Origin: an uncultured Pelagibacteraceae bacterium
GTDB lineage: Bacteria; Pseudomonadota; Alphaproteobacteria; Pelagibacterales; Pelagibacteraceae
Length of the DNA: 33,413 nucleotides
NCBI GenBank assembly: GCA_902559395.1
Contig: CACEHR010000011.1
Coordinates: 1-33,413, forward strand
Direction of reading: 5' to 3'
Shown one piece after another: positions 16,378-25,307 of the stretch. Positions within the stretch are counted from its first letter, which is position 1; the number at the start of each line of letters is the position of its first letter. The translations under genes were made by a program, and so were the position numbers. Under the pieces are notes generated by a model that saw only the letters and a list, made by a program, of their open reading frames with translations, ran no database searches and was not told where the DNA came from.

Positions 16378-16394
16378 TATAAAACCTTGCTCAC

Positions 16395-16484
16395 GGAGAG
16401 ATGGCTGAGCGGTTGAAAGCACCGGTCTTGAAAACCGGCAAAGGGGCAACTCTTTCCTGGGTTCGAATCCCAGTCTCTCCGCCA
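16395..16484 (+). tRNA. tRNA-Ser (anticodon TGA)
   Basis: This is a 90-nt cloverleaf with the long variable arm of class II tRNAs. The acceptor is GGAGAGA/TCTCTCC with discriminator G and encoded CCA. The anticodon loop CTTGAAA holds TGA. The T-arm is CTGGG-TTCGAAT-CCCAG. The last A of the CCA directly abuts the stop codon of the convergent sdhE gene, with no spacer. Confidence 0.97.
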
Positions 16485-16748
16485 TCATTTTTGTGTATAG
16501 TTAAAATTTTTATACAAGAAATTGATATTATTATTTTCAAATTCAAAATCTGTTTTAAAACCATTATAAAAATTATACAAATTAGTGTCATCAATATTCA
16601 GTAGTTTTTCCAAATCAAGAAGATCATTTTCATTTAAATTATTTATATATTTTTTTGTAAATGCACCCAAAAGATTATCCATTTCTTTTGTGCCTCTATA
16701 ATTAGATCGGTAAATAATTTTTTTTTTTAATTCATCTATGTTGATCAT
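16485..16748 (-). CDS. sdhE: Succinate dehydrogenase assembly factor SdhE (Sdh5)
   Basis: This 87-residue protein belongs to the SdhE/Sdh5 (formerly YgfY/CptB) family, which promotes covalent FAD attachment to the SdhA flavoprotein. The family signature RGTKE is at residues 18-22 within YRSNYRGTKEMDNLLGAF, followed by the acidic LEKLLNIDDTNLYNFYNG helix pair. It lies divergent from recG with 25 bases between the two start codons, an arrangement common in alphaproteobacteria. Its stop codon touches the 3' end of the convergent tRNA-Ser. Confidence 0.92.
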   Translation of the reverse strand: MINIDELKKKIIYRSNYRGTKEMDNLLGAFTKKYINNLNENDLLDLEKLLNIDDTNLYNFYNGFKTDFEFENNNINFLYKNFNYTQK

Positions 16749-16773
16749 AATAATTAGAATATATTAGTAGTTA

Positions 16774-18825
16774 ATGAATAATAAAACAAATTATGAATAT
16801 TTATTGTCAGATTTAAGTTCTTTAAAAGGTGTAGGAACTAAAACAAAAAATTTATTAAAGAAGAAAAATATTAACAATTTATTTGATTTACTATGGAAAC
16901 TTCCAAAGTCCTATACAGATAGAAGCTTATCGTCAAAAATAAAAGATTTAAAAATTGGTGAAATACAAACAGTAACTATAATTCCTCAAAAGTATAACTT
17001 CCCACGTATAAGGAAATTACCAAATAGAGTTTTATGTAGTGATGAAACTGGAGAAATAGATTGTATTTTTTTTAATAGTTATGAAGGATACATAAAAAAA
17101 ATACTTCCATTAGGAAAAGAAATTACTGTTAGTGGTAAAATAGGTCATTTTAGGAATAAATACCAAATTACAAATCCAAAATATGTTTCTGAGGATTCTT
17201 CTTTAATCAAGCAAACTCATAATAAATACTCGTTAACTGAAGGTATTTCTGAAAAAATATATAATAAAATTTTAAATCAAATAATCAATAATTTACCAGT
17301 TTTTAATGAATGGCACTCTGAAAGTATTTTGTCTAAATTTAAAAATATAAGTTGGAATAGCTCAATTAAAGAACTGCACAAACCCGAAAATATTGGAAAT
17401 TATAAATCAAATTTCTATCAAAGACTTGCTTTTGATGAAATATTTTCAACATTTCTTGTTAATTCTGAAATAAGAAAAAAAATAAGAAAAATAAAAAAAA
17501 AAAATAAGGTTATTAATTTAAATAAACAAAATTCTATAATTGATAAATTACATTTTTCTCTTACCGATGATCAGCAAAAATCACTTAACGAAATAAACAA
17601 AGACTTAAGTTCACCAAATAAAATGTTTAGACTTTTGCAAGGTGACGTTGGTAGTGGAAAAACAATAGTATCTCTTTTAGCAGCAATAAATAGTATAAAT
17701 TCTGGTTTCCAGGTTGCTTTTATGGCTCCTACGGAAATTTTAGCAAAGCAACATTTTAATCTAGCAAAAAAATTATTTCCTAAAAATATAAATATAGCTC
17801 TTATTTCTGGAAAATCAGAATACAATGTAAAAAAAGAAATACTTCAAAGATTAGAAAATAATAAAATTGATATTATTTTTGGTACACACGCTATTTTTCA
17901 AAAAAAAGTAATTTTCAAAAAATTAGGATTAATAATTATAGATGAACAACATAAGTTTGGAGTAAATCAAAGAAAAAAATTATCGGACAAAGGTGGATCA
18001 AATTGTGATGTATTATTAATGACAGCAACACCTATTCCTAGAACTCTAACAATGACAATTTATGGCGATATGGATATTTCAATAATTAGAGAAAAACCTA
18101 AAAATAGAAAACCAATTAAAACATATAGTAAATTAGAGGCTAAAATTGAAGATGTTTTAAAATTTATAAAAAAAGAAATTAACTTAGGAAATCAAATTTT
18201 TTGGGTGTGTCCATTAATTGAAGAATCTAAAAAATTGGATCACTCATCAGCTGTAAAAAAGTATGAATATTTAGAAAGCAAGTTTCCAAATCAAGTTTGT
18301 TTGCTTCATGGAAAAACTGATGTGGATGAAAAAAACAATATACTAAACAATTTTTTAAATAATAAATTTAAGATTTTGGTTTCTACAACGATAATTGAAG
18401 TTGGAATAGATTTTCCAAATGCAAATACGATTATAATTGAAAATGCAAACAAATTTGGTTTATCTCAACTTCATCAATTAAGAGGTAGAGTTGGTCGAGG
18501 TGATAAAGACTCTACATGTATATTAATGTTTAAATCTAATCTAAGCGAAAATGCAAAGAAAAGAATAAAAATTTTAAAAGACACTAATGATGGTTTTTTA
18601 ATATCTGAAGAAGATATGAAATTACGAGGGTTTGGGGATATTTTGGGATTTAAACAAAGTGGTGTAAAAAATTTTAAGTTAGCAGATCCAATTCAAAATA
18701 GTGATCTTTTCTTATTAGCTGAAAAGGAAATGAGAAGAATAGAAAAATCAAATGAAGATATAAGTAAATTTAAACCTTTGATTAAATTGTACGATAGGGC
18801 TGATATAATTAATGATATTGCTTAA
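16774..18825 (+). CDS. recG: ATP-dependent DNA helicase RecG
   Basis: This 683-residue helicase regresses stalled forks and remodels branched DNA. It has an N-terminal wedge/OB region with the helix-hairpin-like LSSLKGVGTKTKNLLKKKNI. The SF2 helicase motifs follow: Walker A GDVGSGKT near residues 289-296, DEQHKFG near 390 (DEQH box), TATPIPRTL near 417-425, and motif VI QLRGRVGRG. Length is typical. Its 3' end overlaps the convergent DUF502 gene by four bases, so no intergenic terminator is available. Confidence 0.97.
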   Translation: MNNKTNYEYLLSDLSSLKGVGTKTKNLLKKKNINNLFDLLWKLPKSYTDRSLSSKIKDLKIGEIQTVTIIPQKYNFPRIRKLPNRVLCSDETGEIDCIFFNSYEGYIKKILPLGKEITVSGKIGHFRNKYQITNPKYVSEDSSLIKQTHNKYSLTEGISEKIYNKILNQIINNLPVFNEWHSESILSKFKNISWNSSIKELHKPENIGNYKSNFYQRLAFDEIFSTFLVNSEIRKKIRKIKKKNKVINLNKQNSIIDKLHFSLTDDQQKSLNEINKDLSSPNKMFRLLQGDVGSGKTIVSLLAAINSINSGFQVAFMAPTEILAKQHFNLAKKLFPKNINIALISGKSEYNVKKEILQRLENNKIDIIFGTHAIFQKKVIFKKLGLIIIDEQHKFGVNQRKKLSDKGGSNCDVLLMTATPIPRTLTMTIYGDMDISIIREKPKNRKPIKTYSKLEAKIEDVLKFIKKEINLGNQIFWVCPLIEESKKLDHSSAVKKYEYLESKFPNQVCLLHGKTDVDEKNNILNNFLNNKFKILVSTTIIEVGIDFPNANTIIIENANKFGLSQLHQLRGRVGRGDKDSTCILMFKSNLSENAKKRIKILKDTNDGFLISEEDMKLRGFGDILGFKQSGVKNFKLADPIQNSDLFLLAEKEMRRIEKSNEDISKFKPLIKLYDRADIINDIA

Positions 18826-19439
18826 GATTTTTTAGTAGAAGTTCCTGCCGAAACTATAAACTTAGAAGCTTCTTCAAAAGACATATTTAAATATATAACA
18901 TCTTCAACTGGGAACATTAATAAAAAACCACTCGTTGGATTTGGTGTGGTTGGAACAAAAACATTTATTAAATTTTTTCCAGTTTTTTGAGCCATCTCTC
19001 CATCATTTTCTTTTGTTGCAAAACCTACAGCCCAAACACCTTTTCTTGGATATTCAATTAGAACTACACTTTTTTTACCATCATCTTTTTTAGAAAAAGT
19101 TTCAGTCATTTGAACAATTGCAGAATAAACTGTTCTTAAAAATGGAATTCTTTTAAATAAATCATCTATAAGTTTAAGAATTCTTCTTCCAAAAAATGAT
19201 AAAGAAAGTCCACCTACAATTGTTATAAGTAATATTGAAATAATTATTTCAACTCCAGGAATATTAAATGGTAAGTAGCTGTTTGGATTAATATTTTTTG
19301 GAATCAAATTTGATGAAATACCTATTAAAATTTTAGTTAAATATAGAGTAAAACCAATTGGTATTAAAACAACAACACCAGTAATAAAATAATTTCTTAA
19401 AGTTAATGAAAAAGATTTTTTTGAGCCCTTTTTTGCCAT
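18822..19439 (-). CDS. DUF502 family membrane protein
   Basis: This 205-residue protein begins with a basic KKGSKKSF stretch and then NYFITGVVVLIPIGFTLYLT, the characteristic first membrane segment of DUF502. A second segment is at about 60-82 (VEIIISILLITIVGGLSLSFFG). The soluble C-terminal part carries the family hallmarks IPFLRTVYSAIVQM and VFVPTTPNPTSGFLLMFP. The function is not established; it is an inner-membrane protein widespread in proteobacteria and plants. It is often found near recG in alphaproteobacteria, as here (convergent). A 25-codon reading frame lies 8 bases upstream on the same strand. Confidence 0.9.
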   Translation of the reverse strand: MAKKGSKKSFSLTLRNYFITGVVVLIPIGFTLYLTKILIGISSNLIPKNINPNSYLPFNIPGVEIIISILLITIVGGLSLSFFGRRILKLIDDLFKRIPFLRTVYSAIVQMTETFSKKDDGKKSVVLIEYPRKGVWAVGFATKENDGEMAQKTGKNLINVFVPTTPNPTSGFLLMFPVEDVIYLNMSFEEASKFIVSAGTSTKKS

Positions 19440-19447
19440 ATTTATAA

Positions 19448-19525
19448 TTAACTATAACTAGCGTATACAACAAAAACAATTGCAATGATAAATAATACAA
19501 TTAAAATTTTGTTATTAAGATTCAT
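19448..19525 (-). CDS. Possible 25-residue single-pass membrane peptide
   Basis: An ATG at 19523-19525 opens a 25-codon frame ending in TAA at 19448-19450. The product is a charged/polar start MNLNNK, an uninterrupted hydrophobic stretch (ILIVLFIIAIVFVVYA) and a short SYS tail, the form of a small bacterial membrane peptide. It lies 8 bases upstream of the DUF502 gene on the same strand, which would fit co-expression. There is no clear Shine-Dalgarno sequence and no family is recognised. In AT-rich DNA, short Ile/Leu/Val frames occur by chance, so this is only a candidate. Confidence 0.35.
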   Translation of the reverse strand: MNLNNKILIVLFIIAIVFVVYASYS

Positions 19526-19538
19526 GTTAAATTATTAT
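19509..19538 (+). promoter_or_regulatory. Candidate promoter for the M48 protease gene
   Basis: TTGTTA (19509-19514) and TATTAT (19533-19538) are spaced by 18 bases, giving a short leader before the ATG at 19557. It overlaps the start region of the small divergent frame. Matches are 4/6 and 5/6, so the call is weak. Confidence 0.28.
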
Positions 19539-19556
19539 TATCAATTTTAGTTACTT

Positions 19557-20384
19557 ATGGATAGAAGAAAATTTTTAACATATGTAGGTTGTGGATGTGG
19601 CAGTCTTCTTTTGCATTCTTGCTCTTCAGCACCAATAACTGACAGAAAACAATTAAAAATTATACCTGAGTCAAAATTAAATGCACAAGCCGCACAAATT
19701 TATGAAAAAGTGAAACAAAAAGAAAAGTTGAGCGATGACACAAAAACTTTAAATCAAATTAAAGAAATTGGAAAAAGAATGGAAGATTCGATTAGTGAAT
19801 ACTTTTATAGAGCAAATTTGAATGATCCAACAGTAAATTTTGATTGGGAATATATTTTAATTGATAACAAAAAAGTTAGGAATGCTTGGTGTATGCCTGG
19901 TGGTAAAATAGCTGTTTATACAGGTATTCTCGATGTTACCAAAAATACAAATGGTTTAGCTGCTGTTATGGGTCATGAGGTGGCTCATGCAGTTGCCAAG
20001 CATTCTGTGGAAAGAGCAAGTCGAGGAGTACTGTTAAATACTGGGGCACGAATAATTGATATAGCGAGTGGTGGTGTACTATCAGATATTAACAGAACAA
20101 CAGGGATGAATACTATTGGTTTACTAGCTCAACTTGGAATAATGAATCCTTTTAATAGAAAACAAGAAAGTGAAGCTGACTATCTTGGAATGATTTTTTC
20201 ATCACTTTCCGGCTATGATATTAGAGAAACAGTAAAAATTTGGGAAAGAATGAAAAAATTTAATAAAGGTAAAGAGCCACCACAATTTATGAGCACTCAT
20301 CCCTCTTCTGATACACGGATTAAACAGTTAAATGAATGGATGAACGAGATAATTTTAGATTATCCACCAATTGAGTTAAGTTGA
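19557..20384 (+). CDS. M48 family zinc metalloprotease, exported lipoprotein
   Basis: This 275-residue peptidase has the zinc motif H140-E-V-A-H144 in VMGHEVAHAVAKHS and the third-ligand region ESEADYLGM about 70 residues later, typical of the Oma1/LoiP/BepA-like M48 group. The N-terminus MDRRKFLTYVGCGCG contains a twin-arginine type RRKFL motif. A possible lipobox LHSC follows with C22, so it may be a Tat-exported lipoprotein. Related proteins degrade misfolded envelope or outer-membrane proteins. It is a single gene, convergent with tRNA-Lys at 9 bases. Family identity is secure; the exact partner is unknown. Confidence 0.92.
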   Translation: MDRRKFLTYVGCGCGSLLLHSCSSAPITDRKQLKIIPESKLNAQAAQIYEKVKQKEKLSDDTKTLNQIKEIGKRMEDSISEYFYRANLNDPTVNFDWEYILIDNKKVRNAWCMPGGKIAVYTGILDVTKNTNGLAAVMGHEVAHAVAKHSVERASRGVLLNTGARIIDIASGGVLSDINRTTGMNTIGLLAQLGIMNPFNRKQESEADYLGMIFSSLSGYDIRETVKIWERMKKFNKGKEPPQFMSTHPSSDTRIKQLNEWMNEIILDYPPIELS

Positions 20385-20393
20385 TTGAATATG

Positions 20394-20469
<76 letters not shown>

Positions 20470-20472
20470 CCA

Positions 20473-20493
20473 AATTATTCAAATTGAATAATT
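20473..20493. repeat. Perfect 21-bp palindrome upstream of tRNA-Lys
   Basis: The arms AATTATTCAA and TTGAATAATT are perfect 10-bp inverted repeats around one central base. The element begins right after the proposed -10 (20494-20499) and ends 3 bases before the tRNA 5' end, so it covers the expected transcription start. It could be an operator, or a leader hairpin (8-bp stem, 5-base loop) at the 5' end of the precursor. Confidence 0.6.
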
Positions 20494-20523
20494 GTTATAT
20501 ACAGAATTATTATTTTTTTTCAA
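20494..20523 (-). promoter_or_regulatory. Promoter of tRNA-Lys
   Basis: On the minus strand TTGAAA (20518-20523) and TATAAC (20494-20499) are separated by 18 bases, each matching 5 of 6 consensus positions. Transcription should start about 17 bases before the tRNA. A consensus TTGACA occurs a few bases further upstream (20525-20530) but is too far from any -10. Confidence 0.5.
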
Positions 20524-20554
20524 ATGTCAATTTTAACTAAAATCTCTTTACGTT

Positions 20555-21667
20555 CTACAACTTATCAATGTATTTATCGTGAAATTGATCAAAAGTACCT
20601 TCATTAATATTTTTTCTGATCAAAGTCATTAATTCCTGATAAAAATTAATATTATGTAAAGTGAGTAACATTGAAGCAAGAATTTCATTAGTGTTAAATA
20701 AGTGATTCAGATAGTTTTTTGAATATTTATTTAAATTAAGATTTTCACAATCTGGATCTAGAGGAGTGTTGTCATTTTGATATTTATTATTTTTAATATT
20801 AACTCTTCCTTGCCAAGTGAATGCTAAACCTGTTCGTCCTGATCTGGTTGGCAAAACACAATCAAACATATCTATACCTCTTTTGACAGCACCCAAAATA
20901 TCAGATGGTGTCCCAACACCCATTAAATAGTGTGGCTTTTCAATAGGCAAATATTCTTTTATATCATCTAAAACTTTAAACATTTCATTTTGTGTCTCTC
21001 CTACTGCTAACCCACCTACTGCATACCCATCAAAACCAATTTTAATTAATTCTTTCATTGATTTTAATCTTAAATCTTTAAAAAGACCTCCTTGGATAAT
21101 ACCAAATAAACCTTTATGAGGATTATTACCAAAAGCGATTTTAGATCTTTCAGCCCAATGAAGTGAAAGATCCATTGATTTTTGTATAACTTCGTAATCA
21201 TTTGTTTTTTTTGGACACTCATCCATTATCATAACTATATCTGAATTTATGCCCAATTGTATTCTAATGCTTTCTTCAGGACTTAGATAAAATTTTTTTC
21301 CGTCAACATGAGAATTAAAAATTGCACCCTTCTCTCTATCAATCTTATTCAATTTTGAAAGAGACATTACTTGAAAACCACCAGAGTCAGTTAAAATAGG
21401 TAAATCACAATTCATAAAATTATGAAGACCGCCTGCTGACTGAATTCTTTCTACACCTGGACGTATCATTAAGTGATATGTATTTGAAAGTATTATTTCA
21501 GAACCTGTTTTTTTAATATCATCTATTGTACAAGCTTTTACAGTTGCCTGCGTTCCAACAGGCATGAATGCTGGGGTTTGTATGTTTCCACGATGAGTCT
21601 CTATTAAACCACATCGTGCAAATTTATCTTTTTTTAAAAGGTTAAAGGCAAATTTTTTTAATGCCAT
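20555..21667 (-). CDS. tgt: Queuine/preQ1 tRNA-guanine transglycosylase
   Basis: This 370-residue TIM-barrel enzyme exchanges guanine-34 for preQ1 in tRNAs with GUN anticodons (Asp, Asn, His, Tyr). The active site is intact: D94 in LTDSGGFQV, GIIQGGLFKDLR at 189-200, and nucleophile D269 in FDCVLPTRSGRTG. The C-terminal zinc subdomain is unusual. Where the family has C-x-C-x-x-C, this protein has C307-E-N309-L-N-L312, so two cysteine ligands are replaced, while the later His (H338 in LHN) remains. The surrounding NKYSKNYLNHL block is otherwise conserved. It is the last gene of the ssb-gyrA-coaD-ppi-tgt run, 8 bases after the cyclophilin gene. Confidence 0.95.
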   Translation of the reverse strand: MALKKFAFNLLKKDKFARCGLIETHRGNIQTPAFMPVGTQATVKACTIDDIKKTGSEIILSNTYHLMIRPGVERIQSAGGLHNFMNCDLPILTDSGGFQVMSLSKLNKIDREKGAIFNSHVDGKKFYLSPEESIRIQLGINSDIVMIMDECPKKTNDYEVIQKSMDLSLHWAERSKIAFGNNPHKGLFGIIQGGLFKDLRLKSMKELIKIGFDGYAVGGLAVGETQNEMFKVLDDIKEYLPIEKPHYLMGVGTPSDILGAVKRGIDMFDCVLPTRSGRTGLAFTWQGRVNIKNNKYQNDNTPLDPDCENLNLNKYSKNYLNHLFNTNEILASMLLTLHNINFYQELMTLIRKNINEGTFDQFHDKYIDKL

Positions 21668-21675
21668 TAAAAAAT

Positions 21676-22236
21676 TTATTGAGATTTGAAACTAATAATC
21701 TTATCTGGATCAGATACAGCGCCGTTATTATTTTGATCGCCTCTTTTTATTTTATCAACAAATTCCATTCCCTCGATTACTTTTCCAAAAACTGTATATT
21801 GACGATCTAAAAAAGGAGCCGGCTGAAAACAAATAAAAAATTGACTATTTGCACTATTTGGATCTTGAGCTCTCGCCATTGATAAAGTTCCTCTATCATG
21901 TGGTAAACTATTGAATTCTTGCTCTAAGTTAGGAAAATCTGATCCACCCATTCCAGCTCTTCTAAGATCAAAATCTTTGGATTCTGAATTTCCAAATTTA
22001 ACATCCCCTGTTTGAGCCATAAATCCGTCAATAACTCTGTGAAAAACAACGTTATCGTATTTACCACTATTTGCTAATTCCTTAATTCTTTTAACATGAT
22101 TTGGAGCAACATCCTCAAATAATTCAATTTTTACATCTCCATCTTTTAATTTTAATATCATTATATTCTCCTCAGCTATTGATTGATTGGTAATAAAAAA
22201 AAACAAAATAAGTATTTTAATAAAAATTTTATTCAT
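21676..22236 (-). CDS. Periplasmic cyclophilin-type peptidyl-prolyl isomerase
   Basis: This 186-residue protein has a signal peptide of about 21 residues (ILILFFFITNQSIA), followed by a bacterial cyclophilin domain. Visible motifs are FHRVIDGFMAQTGD (catalytic Arg and substrate pocket), RGTLSMARAQDPNSANSQFFICFQPAPFLD and YTVFGKVIEGMEFVDKI. It should assist folding of exported proteins by cis-trans isomerisation of prolyl bonds. Its ATG lies 8 bases inside the coaD 3' end. It is PpiA/PpiB type; the signal peptide favours a periplasmic PpiA-like role. A second, cytoplasmic cyclophilin is not present in the window. Confidence 0.94.
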   Translation of the reverse strand: MNKIFIKILILFFFITNQSIAEENIMILKLKDGDVKIELFEDVAPNHVKRIKELANSGKYDNVVFHRVIDGFMAQTGDVKFGNSESKDFDLRRAGMGGSDFPNLEQEFNSLPHDRGTLSMARAQDPNSANSQFFICFQPAPFLDRQYTVFGKVIEGMEFVDKIKRGDQNNNGAVSDPDKIISFKSQ

Positions 22237-22723
22237 ATTTCTCTTTTAAAGACTTGATCGTACTTTTAGTAGTAAATTTTTTAATATCACCTTTTAATTT
22301 AACAATCTCTTTTACAAATCTAGATGAAATAATTTGATTTTCTACATCAGACATTAAAAAAATTGTTTCAATATTTTGGTTCAATTTTCTGTTCATACCA
22401 GCTAATTGAAATTCATATTCAAAATCAGATACAGCTCTCAATCCTCTTAAAATAATGTTTGATTTGTATGTTTTACATAAATCAGTGGTTAAAGAGCCAA
22501 ATGATACTACTTTTATTTTTTTCCTATTTAACTTTAGATCTTTAAATAAAGCTTTATTTACTATTTCTATTCTTTCTTCAGAACTAAATAGATAATTTTT
22601 GTTACTTTCATCTGAGACACCTACTACTATTTTATCAAATAATTTTAATGATTTTTTTATTACATCTATATGTCCAAAAGTAATTGGATCAAATGTTCCT
22701 GGATAAATTGCAATTTTACTCAT
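22229..22723 (-). CDS. coaD: Phosphopantetheine adenylyltransferase
   Basis: This 164-residue nucleotidyltransferase carries out the penultimate step of coenzyme A synthesis, joining ATP and 4'-phosphopantetheine to form dephospho-CoA. Motifs are YPGTFDPITFGHIDV (the GH of the T/HxGH ATP-binding motif at 17-18), ILRGLRAVSDFEYEFQLAGMNRKL, and the C-terminal ISSRFVKEIV corresponding to the (I/S)SS-x-(L/F)-(V/I)-(R/K)-E motif. Length is standard. The ATG overlaps the gyrA stop by one base (TAATG), suggesting coupled translation. It is cytoplasmic. Confidence 0.96.
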   Translation of the reverse strand: MSKIAIYPGTFDPITFGHIDVIKKSLKLFDKIVVGVSDESNKNYLFSSEERIEIVNKALFKDLKLNRKKIKVVSFGSLTTDLCKTYKSNIILRGLRAVSDFEYEFQLAGMNRKLNQNIETIFLMSDVENQIISSRFVKEIVKLKGDIKKFTTKSTIKSLKEKYE

Positions 22724-25302
22724 TAAATTAAATTATCATCAATTTTAATAGCTGAAACAACTTTTTCTTCTCCTGATAACTTAATTATTCTAACTCCTTG
22801 GGTATTTCTTCCTGCAGTTCTAATTTCTTTAACAGCTACTCTAATAACCCTTCCTTTATTAGTAGAAATTAAAATTTCATCGCCTTCAAAAACTGGAAAT
22901 GATGAAGTAATGTTTCCATTTCTTGGTGAATTTACTATTCCTATAATTCCTTTACCACCTCTATTAGTAACTCTGTAATCAGTATGAGATGTCTTTTTTC
23001 CATAACCATTTTCACTTATTGATAAAACAAATTTCTCTTTTGCTTTTAATTCAAATTTTTCGTCTTTTGATTTTTTTCCGTTTTTATTAATTTTATCATT
23101 ATCAATAACTGACAAAGATACTATTTGATCATTTGGTGCTAACTCTATTCCCTTAATTCCTTTAGAAGATCTGCCTTTAAAAACTCTTAACTTTTTGGCT
23201 TCAAATCTAATACATTTTCCAAATTTTGTGCTTAAAATTATATCCTGATCATCTTTGCAGATTTTAACACCTACAATTTTGTCATTATTATCTAATTTCA
23301 TTGCAATTTTTCCAGATGCATTAATTGATGAAAAATCTTCTAAACTATTTTTTCGAACTTTTCCCTGAGCTGTAGCAAAAATTATTTGATAATTTTTTAA
23401 ATCTGTTTCATCTTCGGGCATAGGCATAATTGAGCTTATTGCTTGGTGACTCTTTAAAGGTAAAATATTAAATAAAGACTTACCTTTAGATGATGACGAA
23501 CCTTCTGGTATTTTCCAAGCTTTGATCTTGTAAACTAAACCCTCAGTAGAAAAGAAAAGAACTGAAGTATGAGTATTTACAGATAACGTTTGCACAACAG
23601 AGTCTTGATCTCTAGTAGTTATACCTGACTTTCCCTTGCCACCTCTTTTTTGTTTTTTAACACCATCTAACGAACCTCTTTTAATATAACCTTGCAATGT
23701 AACGGTAATTATAACTGATTGTTTTTGAATGGTTTCCTCAATATCATAATTTAAAACAGCATCTATAATTTTAGTTCTTCTTGGAATAGCAAATTTCTCT
23801 TTAATATTTTTTAACTCTTCACTGATTACTTTTAAAAGTTCTTTTTTTGATGAAATAATCTTTTTATATTTAGTGATTAGTTCAGCTAGTTTTTTAATTT
23901 CAACTTCGATTTCATTTATTCCTAATGCAGTTAATTTTTGAAGTCTTAATTCTAAAATAGCTAAAACTTGTGGTTCAGTTAAAGAATAAAGATTTTTGCC
24001 CTTTTTTCCCTCTATTAAAGAAATTAATTTTTGTGATTTATTTATTTTCCACTTGATTTTTAAAATTGATACTTTGGCATCATCTGGTGTTTTAGATGAT
24101 CGAATAATTTTTATTATTTTATCCAAATTTTCAACTGAAACTGATAATCCTATTAGTATATGAGCACGTTCTTCTGCTTTTTGAAGATCAAATTTAGTTT
24201 TCTTAATAACTACATCTTCTCTAAAAGTTAAAAAATTAGATAAAAAATCTTTCAGTGTGCAAGTTTGAGGTTTTCCTTCAACAATCGCTAAAGTATTAAA
24301 ACCAAATGAACTCTCTATCTGAGTATTTTTATATAATTGTCTCTTTATGGTTTCTGGTTCTACACCGTTCCTTAAATCTATTGCTACCCTAATACCTTCT
24401 CTGTTAGACTCGTCTCTAATATCTCTTATTCCTTCAATCTTTTTTTCTCTTACTAATTGAGCAATCCTTTCATTTAAAACTGATTTGTTAACTTGATAAG
24501 GTATAGAAGTTATTACAAGTCTTTCACGTCCATTTTTTTGTTGTTCAATTGAGATTTCACCTCTAATTTTAAATGATCCTCTTCCATTGTTATATCCTTG
24601 TTTAATTATATCTTTACCTATAATTACACCACCAGTTGGAAAATCTGGACCAGGTATATGTTTCATCAATTCTTTAATTTTAATATCTTTGTTATCAATT
24701 AAAGCCAAAGTACCATCTATAATTTCACCTAAATTGTGAGGAGGTATACTTGTTGCCATACCAACAGCAATACCACCAGCTCCATTTACTAATAAATTTG
24801 GAAATTGAGATGGTAAAACACTTGGCTCTTTCTCTGTTTCATCGTAATTGCTTTTGAATGAAATTGTGTTTTTTTCTATATCATCAATTAAATATTGAGA
24901 AACTTTTGATAAACGAGTTTCAGTGTATCTCATTGCTGCAGCTGGATCGCCATCTATAGATCCAAAATTTCCTTGGCCTTGAATTAATGGTAGGCTCATA
25001 GAGAAATCTTGCACCATTCTAACTAAAGCATCATAAACAGATTGATCTCCATGAGGATGATATTTACCAATAACATCTCCAACTATTCTTGCAGATTTTC
25101 TAAATTGTTTAGACCAATCATATCCACCTTTATACATTGCATATAAAATTCTTCTATGAACAGGTTTTAAGCCATCTCTTACATCAGGAAGTGCACGACT
25201 TACAATTACACTCATTGCATAAGAAAGATATGATGAACTCATCTCATCATGCATTGAGATTAATTTTATGTTTTTATCTTTAAACTCTTCAGTATTTTTC
25301 AT
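22723..25302 (-). CDS. gyrA: DNA gyrase subunit A
   Basis: This 859-residue type II topoisomerase subunit makes the double-strand break during negative supercoiling. The catalytic tyrosine is Y126 in [11 protein letters not shown]. The C-terminal beta-pinwheel contains the GyrA box QKRGGKG near residues 549-556, which separates it from ParC. The quinolone-pocket helix reads [12 protein letters not shown]: Gln and Ser stand at the positions of E. coli Ser83 and Ala84, while the Asp87 equivalent is kept (D91). It follows ssb at 5 bases and overlaps coaD by one. The partner gyrB is not in the window. Confidence 0.97.
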   Translation of the reverse strand: MKNTEEFKDKNIKLISMHDEMSSSYLSYAMSVIVSRALPDVRDGLKPVHRRILYAMYKGGYDWSKQFRKSARIVGDVIGKYHPHGDQSVYDALVRMVQDFSMSLPLIQGQGNFGSIDGDPAAAMRYTETRLSKVSQYLIDDIEKNTISFKSNYDETEKEPSVLPSQFPNLLVNGAGGIAVGMATSIPPHNLGEIIDGTLALIDNKDIKIKELMKHIPGPDFPTGGVIIGKDIIKQGYNNGRGSFKIRGEISIEQQKNGRERLVITSIPYQVNKSVLNERIAQLVREKKIEGIRDIRDESNREGIRVAIDLRNGVEPETIKRQLYKNTQIESSFGFNTLAIVEGKPQTCTLKDFLSNFLTFREDVVIKKTKFDLQKAEERAHILIGLSVSVENLDKIIKIIRSSKTPDDAKVSILKIKWKINKSQKLISLIEGKKGKNLYSLTEPQVLAILELRLQKLTALGINEIEVEIKKLAELITKYKKIISSKKELLKVISEELKNIKEKFAIPRRTKIIDAVLNYDIEETIQKQSVIITVTLQGYIKRGSLDGVKKQKRGGKGKSGITTRDQDSVVQTLSVNTHTSVLFFSTEGLVYKIKAWKIPEGSSSSKGKSLFNILPLKSHQAISSIMPMPEDETDLKNYQIIFATAQGKVRKNSLEDFSSINASGKIAMKLDNNDKIVGVKICKDDQDIILSTKFGKCIRFEAKKLRVFKGRSSKGIKGIELAPNDQIVSLSVIDNDKINKNGKKSKDEKFELKAKEKFVLSISENGYGKKTSHTDYRVTNRGGKGIIGIVNSPRNGNITSSFPVFEGDEILISTNKGRVIRVAVKEIRTAGRNTQGVRIIKLSGEEKVVSAIKIDDNLI

Positions 25303-25307
25303 AGAAG

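Noticed and set aside
16391..16604. Open frames on both strands across tRNA-Ser
   Set aside because: They cover the complete tRNA and the 3' end of sdhE; such tRNA-spanning frames are common artefacts.
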